The notes under the pieces were generated by a model. That model had not been told where the DNA came from and made no database searches. It saw only the letters and a list, made by a program, of their open reading frames with translations. Made by a program: the position numbers and the translations under genes. This document shows, one piece after another, positions 27,767 through 35,273 of a stretch of DNA of 64,000 bases (position 1 is the first letter of the stretch; each line of letters starts with the position of its first letter). Source of the stretch: Rhizobium sp. BK399 (GTDB taxonomy: Bacteria; Pseudomonadota; Alphaproteobacteria; Rhizobiales; Rhizobiaceae). The stretch is from NCBI RefSeq assembly GCF_014194695.1, contig NZ_JACIAH010000001.1, positions 930,001 to 994,000 of the forward strand. Direction: 5' to 3'.

Positions 27767-29914
27767 GTGCCAAAGCCGATCGAGGCCGCCAGCGCCGATA
27801 TACTACGCCGCCAACGGCAGTACCGGTTCGTTGTTATAGCGATCAGCGCCCTCCTCGTTGCGCTCGGCGCGGTCGTGATCGTCGCCTGGATCGCGCAGGT
27901 CCAGAGTATTCTCTCAGTGCTGCCCGGCTTCTCGTCAATGGCCCTGAACACGGCCCTATGCTTTGCGCTCTCCGGGCTCGGTCTCATCTCCTCCGTTCAA
28001 CCCGGTCACCGCGGTCACATGCTGGCATTCCTGCTCTTCAGCCTTGCGGCAGCGATGAGCGGACAGCGGCTGATCGAGATCCTGTTTGTCGGAAATCAGG
28101 CGCAGATCGTCGAGCGCTTTCTCGCAAGCCTGATCGTTGACCCCGCCTTTACCGCGAGGGTCAATCGCGGCATGGCCCCGAATACGGCGGTCATCTTCTT
28201 CGTCGCCAACCTCTCGCTCGCTTTCGCGCTCTCCGGGCGAGCGGAGCGAACACAGCTTGTGCAGGAGCTTGTCGGCTACGTCGTCATCGGGCTCGGCATG
28301 GCAGCGCTTGCCGGCTATGCGACGCGGTCTGAGCAAGGATACCAATGGGGTGCCAATATCGGCATGGCCGTCCATACCGCGGCTGGGCTGGTGCTGTTCG
28401 GGTCGGCGATGCTGGCACGCTCCTGGTGGCTGAATCCGGAAAGTCGCGGCCGCATGCCGATCTGGTTGCCGGCAGTCGTTTGCCTTACCGGCTTATTCGT
28501 CGATCTCTATACGCCGCTCGGCGTGGCCAACGGCATTCTCTATGTGCCTCTCGTGCTCGCCTCCTTGTGGTTCGGCAACAAGAATGCACCCTTTTCCTTC
28601 GCGTTTGCTTGTTCCGTTCTCGTGTCACTCGGGTTCTTTGCGGTCGATCGGGCGGGCGCAGGCTACTGGTACGAGGCCACCAACCGGGCCATCACCATAG
28701 CGACGCTGTGGCTGGTCGCCCTGCTCGTCTTCTATTTTCTCCGCAAGGACAGCAGCCTGAATGCGGAGCGCATTCGCTTCGACAGCGTCATCAGAAACAC
28801 GCCGAACGCCGTGATCGCCATAAACGCGGAAGGCTTAATCTCGCTGTTCAATCCGGCAGCGGAGAAAATGTTTGGCTATGCCGCCAAAGAAGCTATCGGC
28901 CAGAACGTTCGACTGCTGATGCCGGAGCCCTATCATTCCGAGCATGAGAGCTATCTTGCTCGGTACGCCCGGACCGGCGAAAAGCATATCCTCGGAACAA
29001 CGCGGTCCGTTTCCGGCAGACGCAAGGGCGGCGAGGTATTTCCTCTCGATCTCTCAGTGAGTCGGTTGGCAACGGACACGACCATTACCTTCGTCGGCAT
29101 CCTTCGCGACATTAGCGATCGCGTCGCGCATGAGGAGCAGCTGAAGACGATGTTTCGCCAATTGCAGGCCTATACGGCCGATCTAGAGCGCAGCAATGCG
29201 GATCTCGACGAGTTCGCCTACATCGCCTCGCATGACCTCAAGGAGCCCCTGCGCGGTCTGCACAATCACTCCCGTTTTCTCCTGGAAGACTATCAAAGCC
29301 AGCTCGACGAGGACGGCACCAGGCGTCTCAACCGGCTCGTTCTCCTTAGCCAGCGGATGGAGAAGCTTGTCAACGACCTCCTCTATTTTTCGCGCATCGG
29401 GCGGCAGCAGCTGGCAATCAAGCGCAGCGATGTCAACGCGATCGTCGGGGACGTCGTTTCGACCATGGAACTCTATCTGGAGGAGCGCCATGCCAAGGTT
29501 CAGGTCGAAGGTCGCCTGCCGGAGATCGTCTGCGATGCTCTGCGGCTGACGGAGGTCTACCGCAACCTGATCACCAATGCTGTCAAGTACAACGACAAGC
29601 CCGACCCCATCGTAACAATCGGACATCTCCAGCAATTCACGGGCAATGATGGCACTTCGGCACGCGACGTCTTCTTCGTCAGGGACAATGGGAAGGGCAT
29701 TCCGGCTGAGTTCCACGAAGACATTTTTCGTATTTTCAAACGGCTGGAAAAGCCTAAGGATTCCGACGACGGTACCGGAGCCGGGCTGACCTTCGTGCGC
29801 AAGATCATCGCCCGGCATGAGGGCGATATCTGGCTGGAGTCCGAGGTGGGGCGTGGAACGACCTTCTACTTCACCTTGGGCCACAAAAGAGAGGACCAGA
29901 ATGCCACAGCGTGA
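27767..29914 (+). CDS. Polytopic histidine kinase with FixL-like haem PAS domain
   Basis: A 715-residue kinase. About ten membrane segments fill residues 20-327, with three related helices of the pattern M-A-x-x-T-A. A PAS domain (about 340-450) reads like FixL: MPEPYHSEHESYLARY, with His393 at the haem-ligand position and Arg413 exactly 20 residues later, as His200/Arg220 in Bradyrhizobium FixL. A coiled-coil linker leads to the phosphotransfer domain (His489 in YIASHDLKEPLRGL) and the ATPase domain (NLITNAVKYND, DNGKGIP, GTGAGLTF). GTG 27767 follows GGGAGAG; GTG 27644 is possible but has no ribosome site. It overlaps the next regulator by 14 bases. Confidence 0.85.
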   Translation: MPKPIEAASADILRRQRQYRFVVIAISALLVALGAVVIVAWIAQVQSILSVLPGFSSMALNTALCFALSGLGLISSVQPGHRGHMLAFLLFSLAAAMSGQRLIEILFVGNQAQIVERFLASLIVDPAFTARVNRGMAPNTAVIFFVANLSLAFALSGRAERTQLVQELVGYVVIGLGMAALAGYATRSEQGYQWGANIGMAVHTAAGLVLFGSAMLARSWWLNPESRGRMPIWLPAVVCLTGLFVDLYTPLGVANGILYVPLVLASLWFGNKNAPFSFAFACSVLVSLGFFAVDRAGAGYWYEATNRAITIATLWLVALLVFYFLRKDSSLNAERIRFDSVIRNTPNAVIAINAEGLISLFNPAAEKMFGYAAKEAIGQNVRLLMPEPYHSEHESYLARYARTGEKHILGTTRSVSGRRKGGEVFPLDLSVSRLATDTTITFVGILRDISDRVAHEEQLKTMFRQLQAYTADLERSNADLDEFAYIASHDLKEPLRGLHNHSRFLLEDYQSQLDEDGTRRLNRLVLLSQRMEKLVNDLLYFSRIGRQQLAIKRSDVNAIVGDVVSTMELYLEERHAKVQVEGRLPEIVCDALRLTEVYRNLITNAVKYNDKPDPIVTIGHLQQFTGNDGTSARDVFFVRDNGKGIPAEFHEDIFRIFKRLEKPKDSDDGTGAGLTFVRKIIARHEGDIWLESEVGRGTTFYFTLGHKREDQNATA

Positions 29915-30338
29915 ATCACAGCCGATCCTCATCGTCGAGGACAGCGAAGACGATTTCGAGGCAACGCTGCGCGCCTTTCAGCGTGCCAAGCTGAAGAATC
30001 CTATCCGCTGGGCAGCGTCGGGGCAGGATGCCCTGGAAGCGCTGGCCGCCATGATGCCGCGACCCGGCCTGATCCTGTTGGATCTGAACATGCCGGGCCT
30101 CGACGGCCGCAAGACGCTGGAGGCGATCAAATCTAATCCGGAATGGCGCAAGATCCCGGTCGTGATCCTTACGACATCCGACGACGAGCGCGACATCGAA
30201 GGGTGCTATGCGCTCGGCGCCAATACCTATGTGCAGAAGCCGGTGGATCTCGATGGCCTCTTCGCCGCCATACAACGGCTGAAGGAATACTGGTTCGAGA
30301 TCGCCATCCTACCCGCCGATGGGGACGACCGTGGCTGA
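29901..30338 (+). CDS. Response regulator of the Rcp1 type, partner of the preceding kinase
   Basis: A receiver domain of 145 residues with the long loops of Rcp1-type regulators (ILIVEDSEDDFEATLRAF, acceptor Asp in LILLDLNMPG, LTTSDDERDI, YVQKPVDL). The ATG at 29901 lies inside the 3' end of the kinase gene after GAGAGGA, so translation is likely coupled. The protein ends within the start of the hybrid kinase. Its direct phosphate donor is most likely the preceding kinase. Confidence 0.87.
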   Translation: MPQRESQPILIVEDSEDDFEATLRAFQRAKLKNPIRWAASGQDALEALAAMMPRPGLILLDLNMPGLDGRKTLEAIKSNPEWRKIPVVILTTSDDERDIEGCYALGANTYVQKPVDLDGLFAAIQRLKEYWFEIAILPADGDDRG

Positions 30339-31947
30339 CGACTGCGCCATACTCATCGTCGATGACAACGTCGACGACCGCGATTTCTATCGACGCATGC
30401 TCTCGCGGGTGTCCGAGGCCCACTACAGTGTTCGCGAGGCCGAAAGCGGCGACGAGGGAGTCGCACTTAGCCTTCAGAAACGTCCTGACTGCATCTTGCT
30501 GGACTACTCTCTGCCCGGCCGCGACGGCATCGGCGTGCTGGAAGAAATCCTGAAACAGGATCCGACCGCAAACGTCGTCATGCTGACCGGCCAAGGAAGC
30601 GAAACCATCGCCGTCGAGGTGATGAAGGCCGGAGCTCGCGACTACCTGACGAAGGATTCGCTCTCCCCGCAAACTCTTCATTGGTGCATCCAGAACGCCA
30701 TCATGCATGGCGACCTCGAAGCCAAGCTGGAGCAGAAGCGGCAGTCGCTGGAAATCTTTACCCGCGCGATGGCGCATGACCTGAAGGAGCCGCTGCGCAC
30801 GATCCGGTCGTTCAGCAAGATCCTGCAGGTTTCCCCGACGTTGTCAGACGAGGACCGCGAATTGCTGGACTACGTCGTCGGGGCAGCGGGTCACATGGAA
30901 GATCTCATCGTAAAGGTTTCCGGCTTTACCAAGCTCGAGGTTTCGGGCGAGCTGGAGTTGAAGCCCATCGCGCTTGCGGCAGTGATCGAACGCGTGGAGA
31001 GCAACCTTCGTGAACAGATCGCCAGTTCCGGCGCGTCGCTTTCCTATGGCGACCTGCCCGAAGTAATGGGCGATACAACGCTATTGGTGCAGTTGCTGCA
31101 GAACGTCGTCTCGAATGCAATCCGCTACTGCGTCGATCGGCCAGAAATCCATGTCTCCGCGGCAAGCGATGGTGAGATATGCCGCCTAGCCGTCCAGGAC
31201 AACGGTCCAGGTATCGACGCGGAGCATCGCGAGGTCATCTTCCAGCCGTTCAAACGACTGGTGGGACGCGGCATCGAGGGCACGGGGCTCGGACTTGCAA
31301 TCTGCCGGCGCATCGCGCAGCTGCATGGCGGCGCGATCTGGTGCGAAAGCAGGCAGGCCACCGGTTCGACCTTCGTCGTCGAATTGCCGCTTGCCAGACC
31401 CGCTGCCTCCGCTTCGGCAAATGTGCCGTATGGACATGCTGCCAATGTGTTGTCGCCAGCACCCGAAGGCTCGCCCAGGCTTGCCGAGGTTCTACTCGTC
31501 GAGGATAGCCCTGCGGACGTTCAACTGCTGAAGATCAAGCTGATGCAACGCGCCAAGGTGAACTTCAACCTCCATGTCGCCGGCAACGGCCGCGATGCCA
31601 TGCGACTACTGCAGGAGCGGGCGACATCAGATGGCATCCCTGGAATCGACCTCATGCTGCTCGACATCAACATGCCGATCATGGACGGTTTCGAGGTTCT
31701 CGGGGCGCTTTCGGCGGACGCGCGGCTGAAGACCATTCCGGTTTGCATCCTGAGCACTTCTAGCGACGAAAGCGACATCCAGCAGGCAAAAAGACTTGGC
31801 GCTAGCGCCTACATGACCAAGCCGCCAACCCTCCAACAGTTTCAGGAGGCCTTGGCCGGACTGGACAGTTTGGATTTGAAGCCGCGCGGAGATAGCCTAG
31901 TTCTTTATGCGGAACCTTCGAGGCAAACTCCAATTGTAACGGCATGA
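30319..31947 (+). CDS. REC-kinase-REC hybrid histidine kinase
   Basis: A soluble 542-residue protein with a receiver at each end. REC1 is residues 9-125 (Asp62 in LLDYSLPG). A kinase core follows, His153 in AMAHDLKEPLRTI and ATPase motifs QNVVSNAIRY, DNGPGID, GTGLGLAI. A Ser/Ala-rich linker (360-385) leads to REC2 (Asp449 in LMLLDINMP). There is no sensor domain, so REC1 is probably the input, phosphorylated by another kinase. It overlaps the preceding regulator by 20 bases; a GTG start at 30331 is also possible. Confidence 0.87.
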   Translation: MGTTVADDCAILIVDDNVDDRDFYRRMLSRVSEAHYSVREAESGDEGVALSLQKRPDCILLDYSLPGRDGIGVLEEILKQDPTANVVMLTGQGSETIAVEVMKAGARDYLTKDSLSPQTLHWCIQNAIMHGDLEAKLEQKRQSLEIFTRAMAHDLKEPLRTIRSFSKILQVSPTLSDEDRELLDYVVGAAGHMEDLIVKVSGFTKLEVSGELELKPIALAAVIERVESNLREQIASSGASLSYGDLPEVMGDTTLLVQLLQNVVSNAIRYCVDRPEIHVSAASDGEICRLAVQDNGPGIDAEHREVIFQPFKRLVGRGIEGTGLGLAICRRIAQLHGGAIWCESRQATGSTFVVELPLARPAASASANVPYGHAANVLSPAPEGSPRLAEVLLVEDSPADVQLLKIKLMQRAKVNFNLHVAGNGRDAMRLLQERATSDGIPGIDLMLLDINMPIMDGFEVLGALSADARLKTIPVCILSTSSDESDIQQAKRLGASAYMTKPPTLQQFQEALAGLDSLDLKPRGDSLVLYAEPSRQTPIVTA

Positions 31948-32009
31948 CGTTTATACTCGCACTGATTCTGGCGCTTACGACGCCCTCCACGCCATCCGGA
32001 CTGAACTCA

Positions 32010-33566
32010 ATGGTATCTGGCATCCATCACGTGACCCTTCTGACCCGAAAGGTACAGGCCAACGTGGATTTCTACGCGGGGTTTCTCGGCATGCGGCTGG
32101 TCAAGCAGACCGCGGGCTTCGAAGACGCCACGCAGCTTCATCTGTTCTACGGAGACACCGTGGGCAGCCCCGGCTCGTTGGTGACCTTCCTCGTCTGGGA
32201 GGATGGTTCGCCCGGTCGTGTCGGCCATAGCCAGATCGGCGAACTCTCGCTTGCCATCGATCCCTCCAGTATCGGTTATTGGCTCACCCGCTCTATGAGT
32301 TTCGGGTTTCGCTCCGAAGGTCCGGCCGACGAGTTTGGCGAACCCGTGCTGCGGCTGAAAGACCCCGACAACATCATCGTCAAGCTTGCCGGTGCTCGTA
32401 ATCTGAAGTCCCCGGCCGCCTGGGATGGCGCCGGCGTGCCGATCGAGCATGCCGTGCAGCGGGTGCGCGGCGTTACCATGCTGACGGAAAAACCGGCCGA
32501 AAGCCGTGACTTCGTGGAGCGGCATTTCGGCTATCGCTTCCAGGAGAGCCGCGGCAACATCGAACGGCTTGTCTCTGAATCGGGCGATATTGTCGACGTC
32601 AGAAACGCTCAGGGCTTCTGGGCCGGCGCGCCGGGCACAGGGACTGCCGACCACGTCGCTTTCCGCGCCGCCAACGAAAAGCAGCTCCATAAGGTACACG
32701 ATGCGCTGAAGGATGGCGGCGCGGCAGCGACGAACCTGCACGATCGCAAATATTTCGAATCGCTCTACGCCCGCGAGCCGGGCGGCACGCTAATCGAACT
32801 GGCGACTGACAAGCCCGGTATGATGGTGGACGAGCCGCAGGCCACACTCGGCACCAAGCTCTTCGTCCCCAAGGATCCGATCACTGACCTCAAGGACCTC
32901 AAGGTCGTGCTGCCGCAGTTTTCGATGCCGGGCGAGCCGCGCGTCAATTATCGCGACCTGCCTTTCGTGCACCGCTTCTATACGCCGCCAAATCCTGACG
33001 GCAGCGTGTTCGTGCTGTTGCACGGTTCGGGCGGTAACGAAACAACGCTGATGCCGCTCCTGCATGAGGCTGCCCCGCGTGCCACGCTGCTTGGTGTGCG
33101 CGGACGGGCGACCGAGGAAGGCATCCCGCGCTGGTACAAGCGCATCACGCCGTTCTCCTTCGACCAGGATGACATCAAGAGCGAAGCAGAGGCCTTCGCC
33201 GCCTTTATCGAGGGCGCCGTGTCGTCATACGGTCTAGATCCCAAGAAGATCGTCTATGTCGGCTATTCCAATGGCGCGAACCTGCTCAACTCGTTGCTCT
33301 ATCTGCATCCGAATCTGGTGCACCGTGCGGTGCTGTTGCGCTCCATGCCTGTTTTGAAGACCTATCCGCATGCCGATCTAAAAGGCACGGATCTTCTTGT
33401 TATCAGCGGAAAGACGGATGCCTACGGAAAGTATGCGAACGAACTCGAAACGCGCCTCAAGCAATCGGGCGCGACAGTCGATTCGGATGTCATCTCCGGC
33501 GGACACGACCTCGGAGAGGGGGACGTCTCGATCATCCAGAAATGGCTGTCGCAGCAAATCAACTGA
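32010..33566 (+). CDS. Fusion of a double-VOC dioxygenase-like protein and a carboxylesterase (MhqO-MhqD type)
   Basis: A 518-residue fusion. Residues 1-270 are two VOC modules with a likely metal triad (His in SGIHHVTL, His in TADHVAF, Glu in TLIELATD), like ring-cleaving dioxygenases of the MhqO/LinE group. Residues 300-518 are an alpha/beta hydrolase with LLHGSGGNETT, nucleophile Ser420 in GYSNGAN, Asp470 in GKTDAYG and His499 in GGHDLGEGD, like MhqD. In Bacillus these are separate genes induced by quinones. The frame also opens at 31944, overlapping the hybrid kinase stop; 32010 starts at the conserved domain. It is the last gene after the kinase operon. Confidence 0.83.
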   Translation: MVSGIHHVTLLTRKVQANVDFYAGFLGMRLVKQTAGFEDATQLHLFYGDTVGSPGSLVTFLVWEDGSPGRVGHSQIGELSLAIDPSSIGYWLTRSMSFGFRSEGPADEFGEPVLRLKDPDNIIVKLAGARNLKSPAAWDGAGVPIEHAVQRVRGVTMLTEKPAESRDFVERHFGYRFQESRGNIERLVSESGDIVDVRNAQGFWAGAPGTGTADHVAFRAANEKQLHKVHDALKDGGAAATNLHDRKYFESLYAREPGGTLIELATDKPGMMVDEPQATLGTKLFVPKDPITDLKDLKVVLPQFSMPGEPRVNYRDLPFVHRFYTPPNPDGSVFVLLHGSGGNETTLMPLLHEAAPRATLLGVRGRATEEGIPRWYKRITPFSFDQDDIKSEAEAFAAFIEGAVSSYGLDPKKIVYVGYSNGANLLNSLLYLHPNLVHRAVLLRSMPVLKTYPHADLKGTDLLVISGKTDAYGKYANELETRLKQSGATVDSDVISGGHDLGEGDVSIIQKWLSQQIN

Positions 33567-33640
33567 GCAGAGCGCCTTGTGGCGAAGGGCATCAGCGTCG
33601 AGCGATTCGGCTACAGCGCCTTGGTATAACTGGGGATAAT

Positions 33641-33765
33641 AGCCCCCTTGCGAGCAAGGCGTTTGCCCGCGTGCTCCGACCCATGCCCAGGCGCCCGCAG
33701 TTTTGCCAGTTGTTGGCAGAGTAGTGTTTTAACGTCCGCACAGCGGCGGTAGCGGACAACACTAC
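33641..33765. repeat. Mosaic palindromic repeat (RIME-like), copy 1
   Basis: A 125-bp intergenic piece with three stem-loops: CCTTG-CGAG-CAAGG (33646-33659), TGCCA-GTTGT-TGGCA (33704-33718), and GTAGTGTT (33721-33728) plus GTCCGC (33734-33739) pairing with GCGGAC-AACACTAC (33752-33765). The core AGCCCCCTTGCGAGCAAGGC returns, one base shorter, at 51782. Rhizobia carry dispersed palindromic elements of this size (RIME); membership is an inference. Confidence 0.5.
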
Positions 33766-34288
33766 GTTGGCGGCATGAGACGACGATGAAGACATGCGAA
33801 ATGGCACTCCAACAGATCCGATGGCTATCTATTCTCGAATCTGCACAGTGATCGCGCCATGCCGTTGGCAATGGCCAATGCTACCCAGAAGGGTGTTTGT
33901 GATCGTTTCTGTTAAGGACTACCGACTGCCGCAACGATTATTGCAAGCACTTATCGACAAAATACTTCTTATTGCATTTTGACAGGGGAATACTATAGAA
34001 ACAACCGAAGCCACGCCAATCTTCTTTAATTTTGGCAAGCTAAAAATTCTTTGGTGCTTAGATAGAACTACATAAGATTATTTTTCATTGTTATTTTTAC
34101 GATTAACTTTGATTTGTGACAAAATCTATATTTGTATTTATTTTCTGTCTTCTTGAGGCAAGAAATTACCACATTCGTCTGCGAACTGCTCCAACTGTTC
34201 TATTTTGCTGCAGCGCAAAAAGCTCCTTGCCGAAGCGGGGTCTCAGCCCTATCCTCGCCTCGACATCGATCGCAGAAGGGGAAATTGC
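33766..34288. other. AT-rich leader before the polysaccharide genes
   Basis: No gene is visible. From about 33960 to 34170 the base composition is clearly AT-rich compared with the GC-rich chromosome, with many T runs. Regions like this in rhizobia are often bound by MucR/Ros-type regulators of exopolysaccharide genes, which fits the genes downstream. Promoter elements cannot be placed with certainty. Confidence 0.4.
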
Positions 34289-35206
34289 ATGCCTCCTCGG
34301 CCCGTGGACATCAGCCTGATTATCTCGTCGAGAAATCGGGCCTATGGACTGACGAACTGCCTGGATGCCGTGTCTGTTGCCGCCCGGCAGGCAGACTATC
34401 TGAGAGTTGAGCTGGTCTTCGTGGACAATGGATCCACGGACGAGACGTCGGACGTCGTTCGCCAATGGGCGTCGACCGCGCCGATCAAGACCAACTTGAT
34501 CTACGAAGCGAAGCCCGGCCTCGCCGTTGCCCGCAACACGGGCCTGAACGCCGCGAGGGGCCGCATCCTTGCCTTTACCGACGACGACTGCGAGATTTTC
34601 CCAGACTATTTCACGACGCTTGCGGCGCTTTTCAGCTCGGATACCGAGATGGTCATGCGCGGTGGACGGATCGAACTCGGTGATGCCCGCGACCTGCCGG
34701 TGACGATCAAGCCTGAGATGGAACCCGCGGTGCTGACCAGCGACTTGCACGCCGGCGGCTTCATTCATGGCGCCAACATGGCGTTTCCGCATGGCCTGGT
34801 CGAAAGGATCGGCCTCTTCGACACGCGTTTCGGGGCCGGCACGCCTTTCCGCTCCGGCGAAGACACGGATTATGTCCACCGCGCCTTCAATGCCGGCGTG
34901 CGCGTCGAATATCTGCCCGATTTTGCCGTCAAGCACTTTCATGGACGGCGTGATCTCGCTGATATCAAGCGCCTGCAGACCGGCTACGCCTTCGGCAACG
35001 GAGCGCTGTACGCCAAATATCTCTTCGATCGTCGCTCGAACATGCGCGGCATGTTGCGCTGGGAAATCCGCCAGGCGCTCATGGAAGCCATGGGGCGCCA
35101 GAAACTCAACGAGGACCTTGGCCTGACCTATCGCAGCCAGCTTCGTGACAACCTGACCGGCATGCTCGCCTACTGGCGGGCGCCGAAGGCAAAGCAGCCC
35201 GCCTAG
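34289..35206 (+). CDS. Glycosyltransferase family 2
   Basis: A 305-residue cytoplasmic sugar transferase of the GT-A fold. ISLIISSRNRAYGLTNCL and VFVDNGSTDETSD are the nucleotide-sugar strands, and FTDDDCEIF carries the DxD metal site. A later RSGEDTDYVHRA is the ED acceptor-side motif. The ATG at 34289 has AAGGGGA 6 nt upstream; longer frames begin without a ribosome site. With the two following genes it makes a small polysaccharide module. Donor sugar unknown. Confidence 0.87.
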   Translation: MPPRPVDISLIISSRNRAYGLTNCLDAVSVAARQADYLRVELVFVDNGSTDETSDVVRQWASTAPIKTNLIYEAKPGLAVARNTGLNAARGRILAFTDDDCEIFPDYFTTLAALFSSDTEMVMRGGRIELGDARDLPVTIKPEMEPAVLTSDLHAGGFIHGANMAFPHGLVERIGLFDTRFGAGTPFRSGEDTDYVHRAFNAGVRVEYLPDFAVKHFHGRRDLADIKRLQTGYAFGNGALYAKYLFDRRSNMRGMLRWEIRQALMEAMGRQKLNEDLGLTYRSQLRDNLTGMLAYWRAPKAKQPA

Positions 35207-35273
35207 GGCGCCCGCCTCACCGTCAACGGAAACACGCGAGACCGATCGCGAGCCAGATTCGATTGGATAATGC

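Noticed and set aside
25041..31947. A quorum-sensing system around the LuxR regulator
   Set aside because: There is no luxI-like gene and the AHL-contact pattern is not evident in the LuxR N-terminus.
33979..33996. TTGACA with TACTAT as a sigma-70 promoter
   Set aside because: The two boxes are only 6 bases apart, not about 17.
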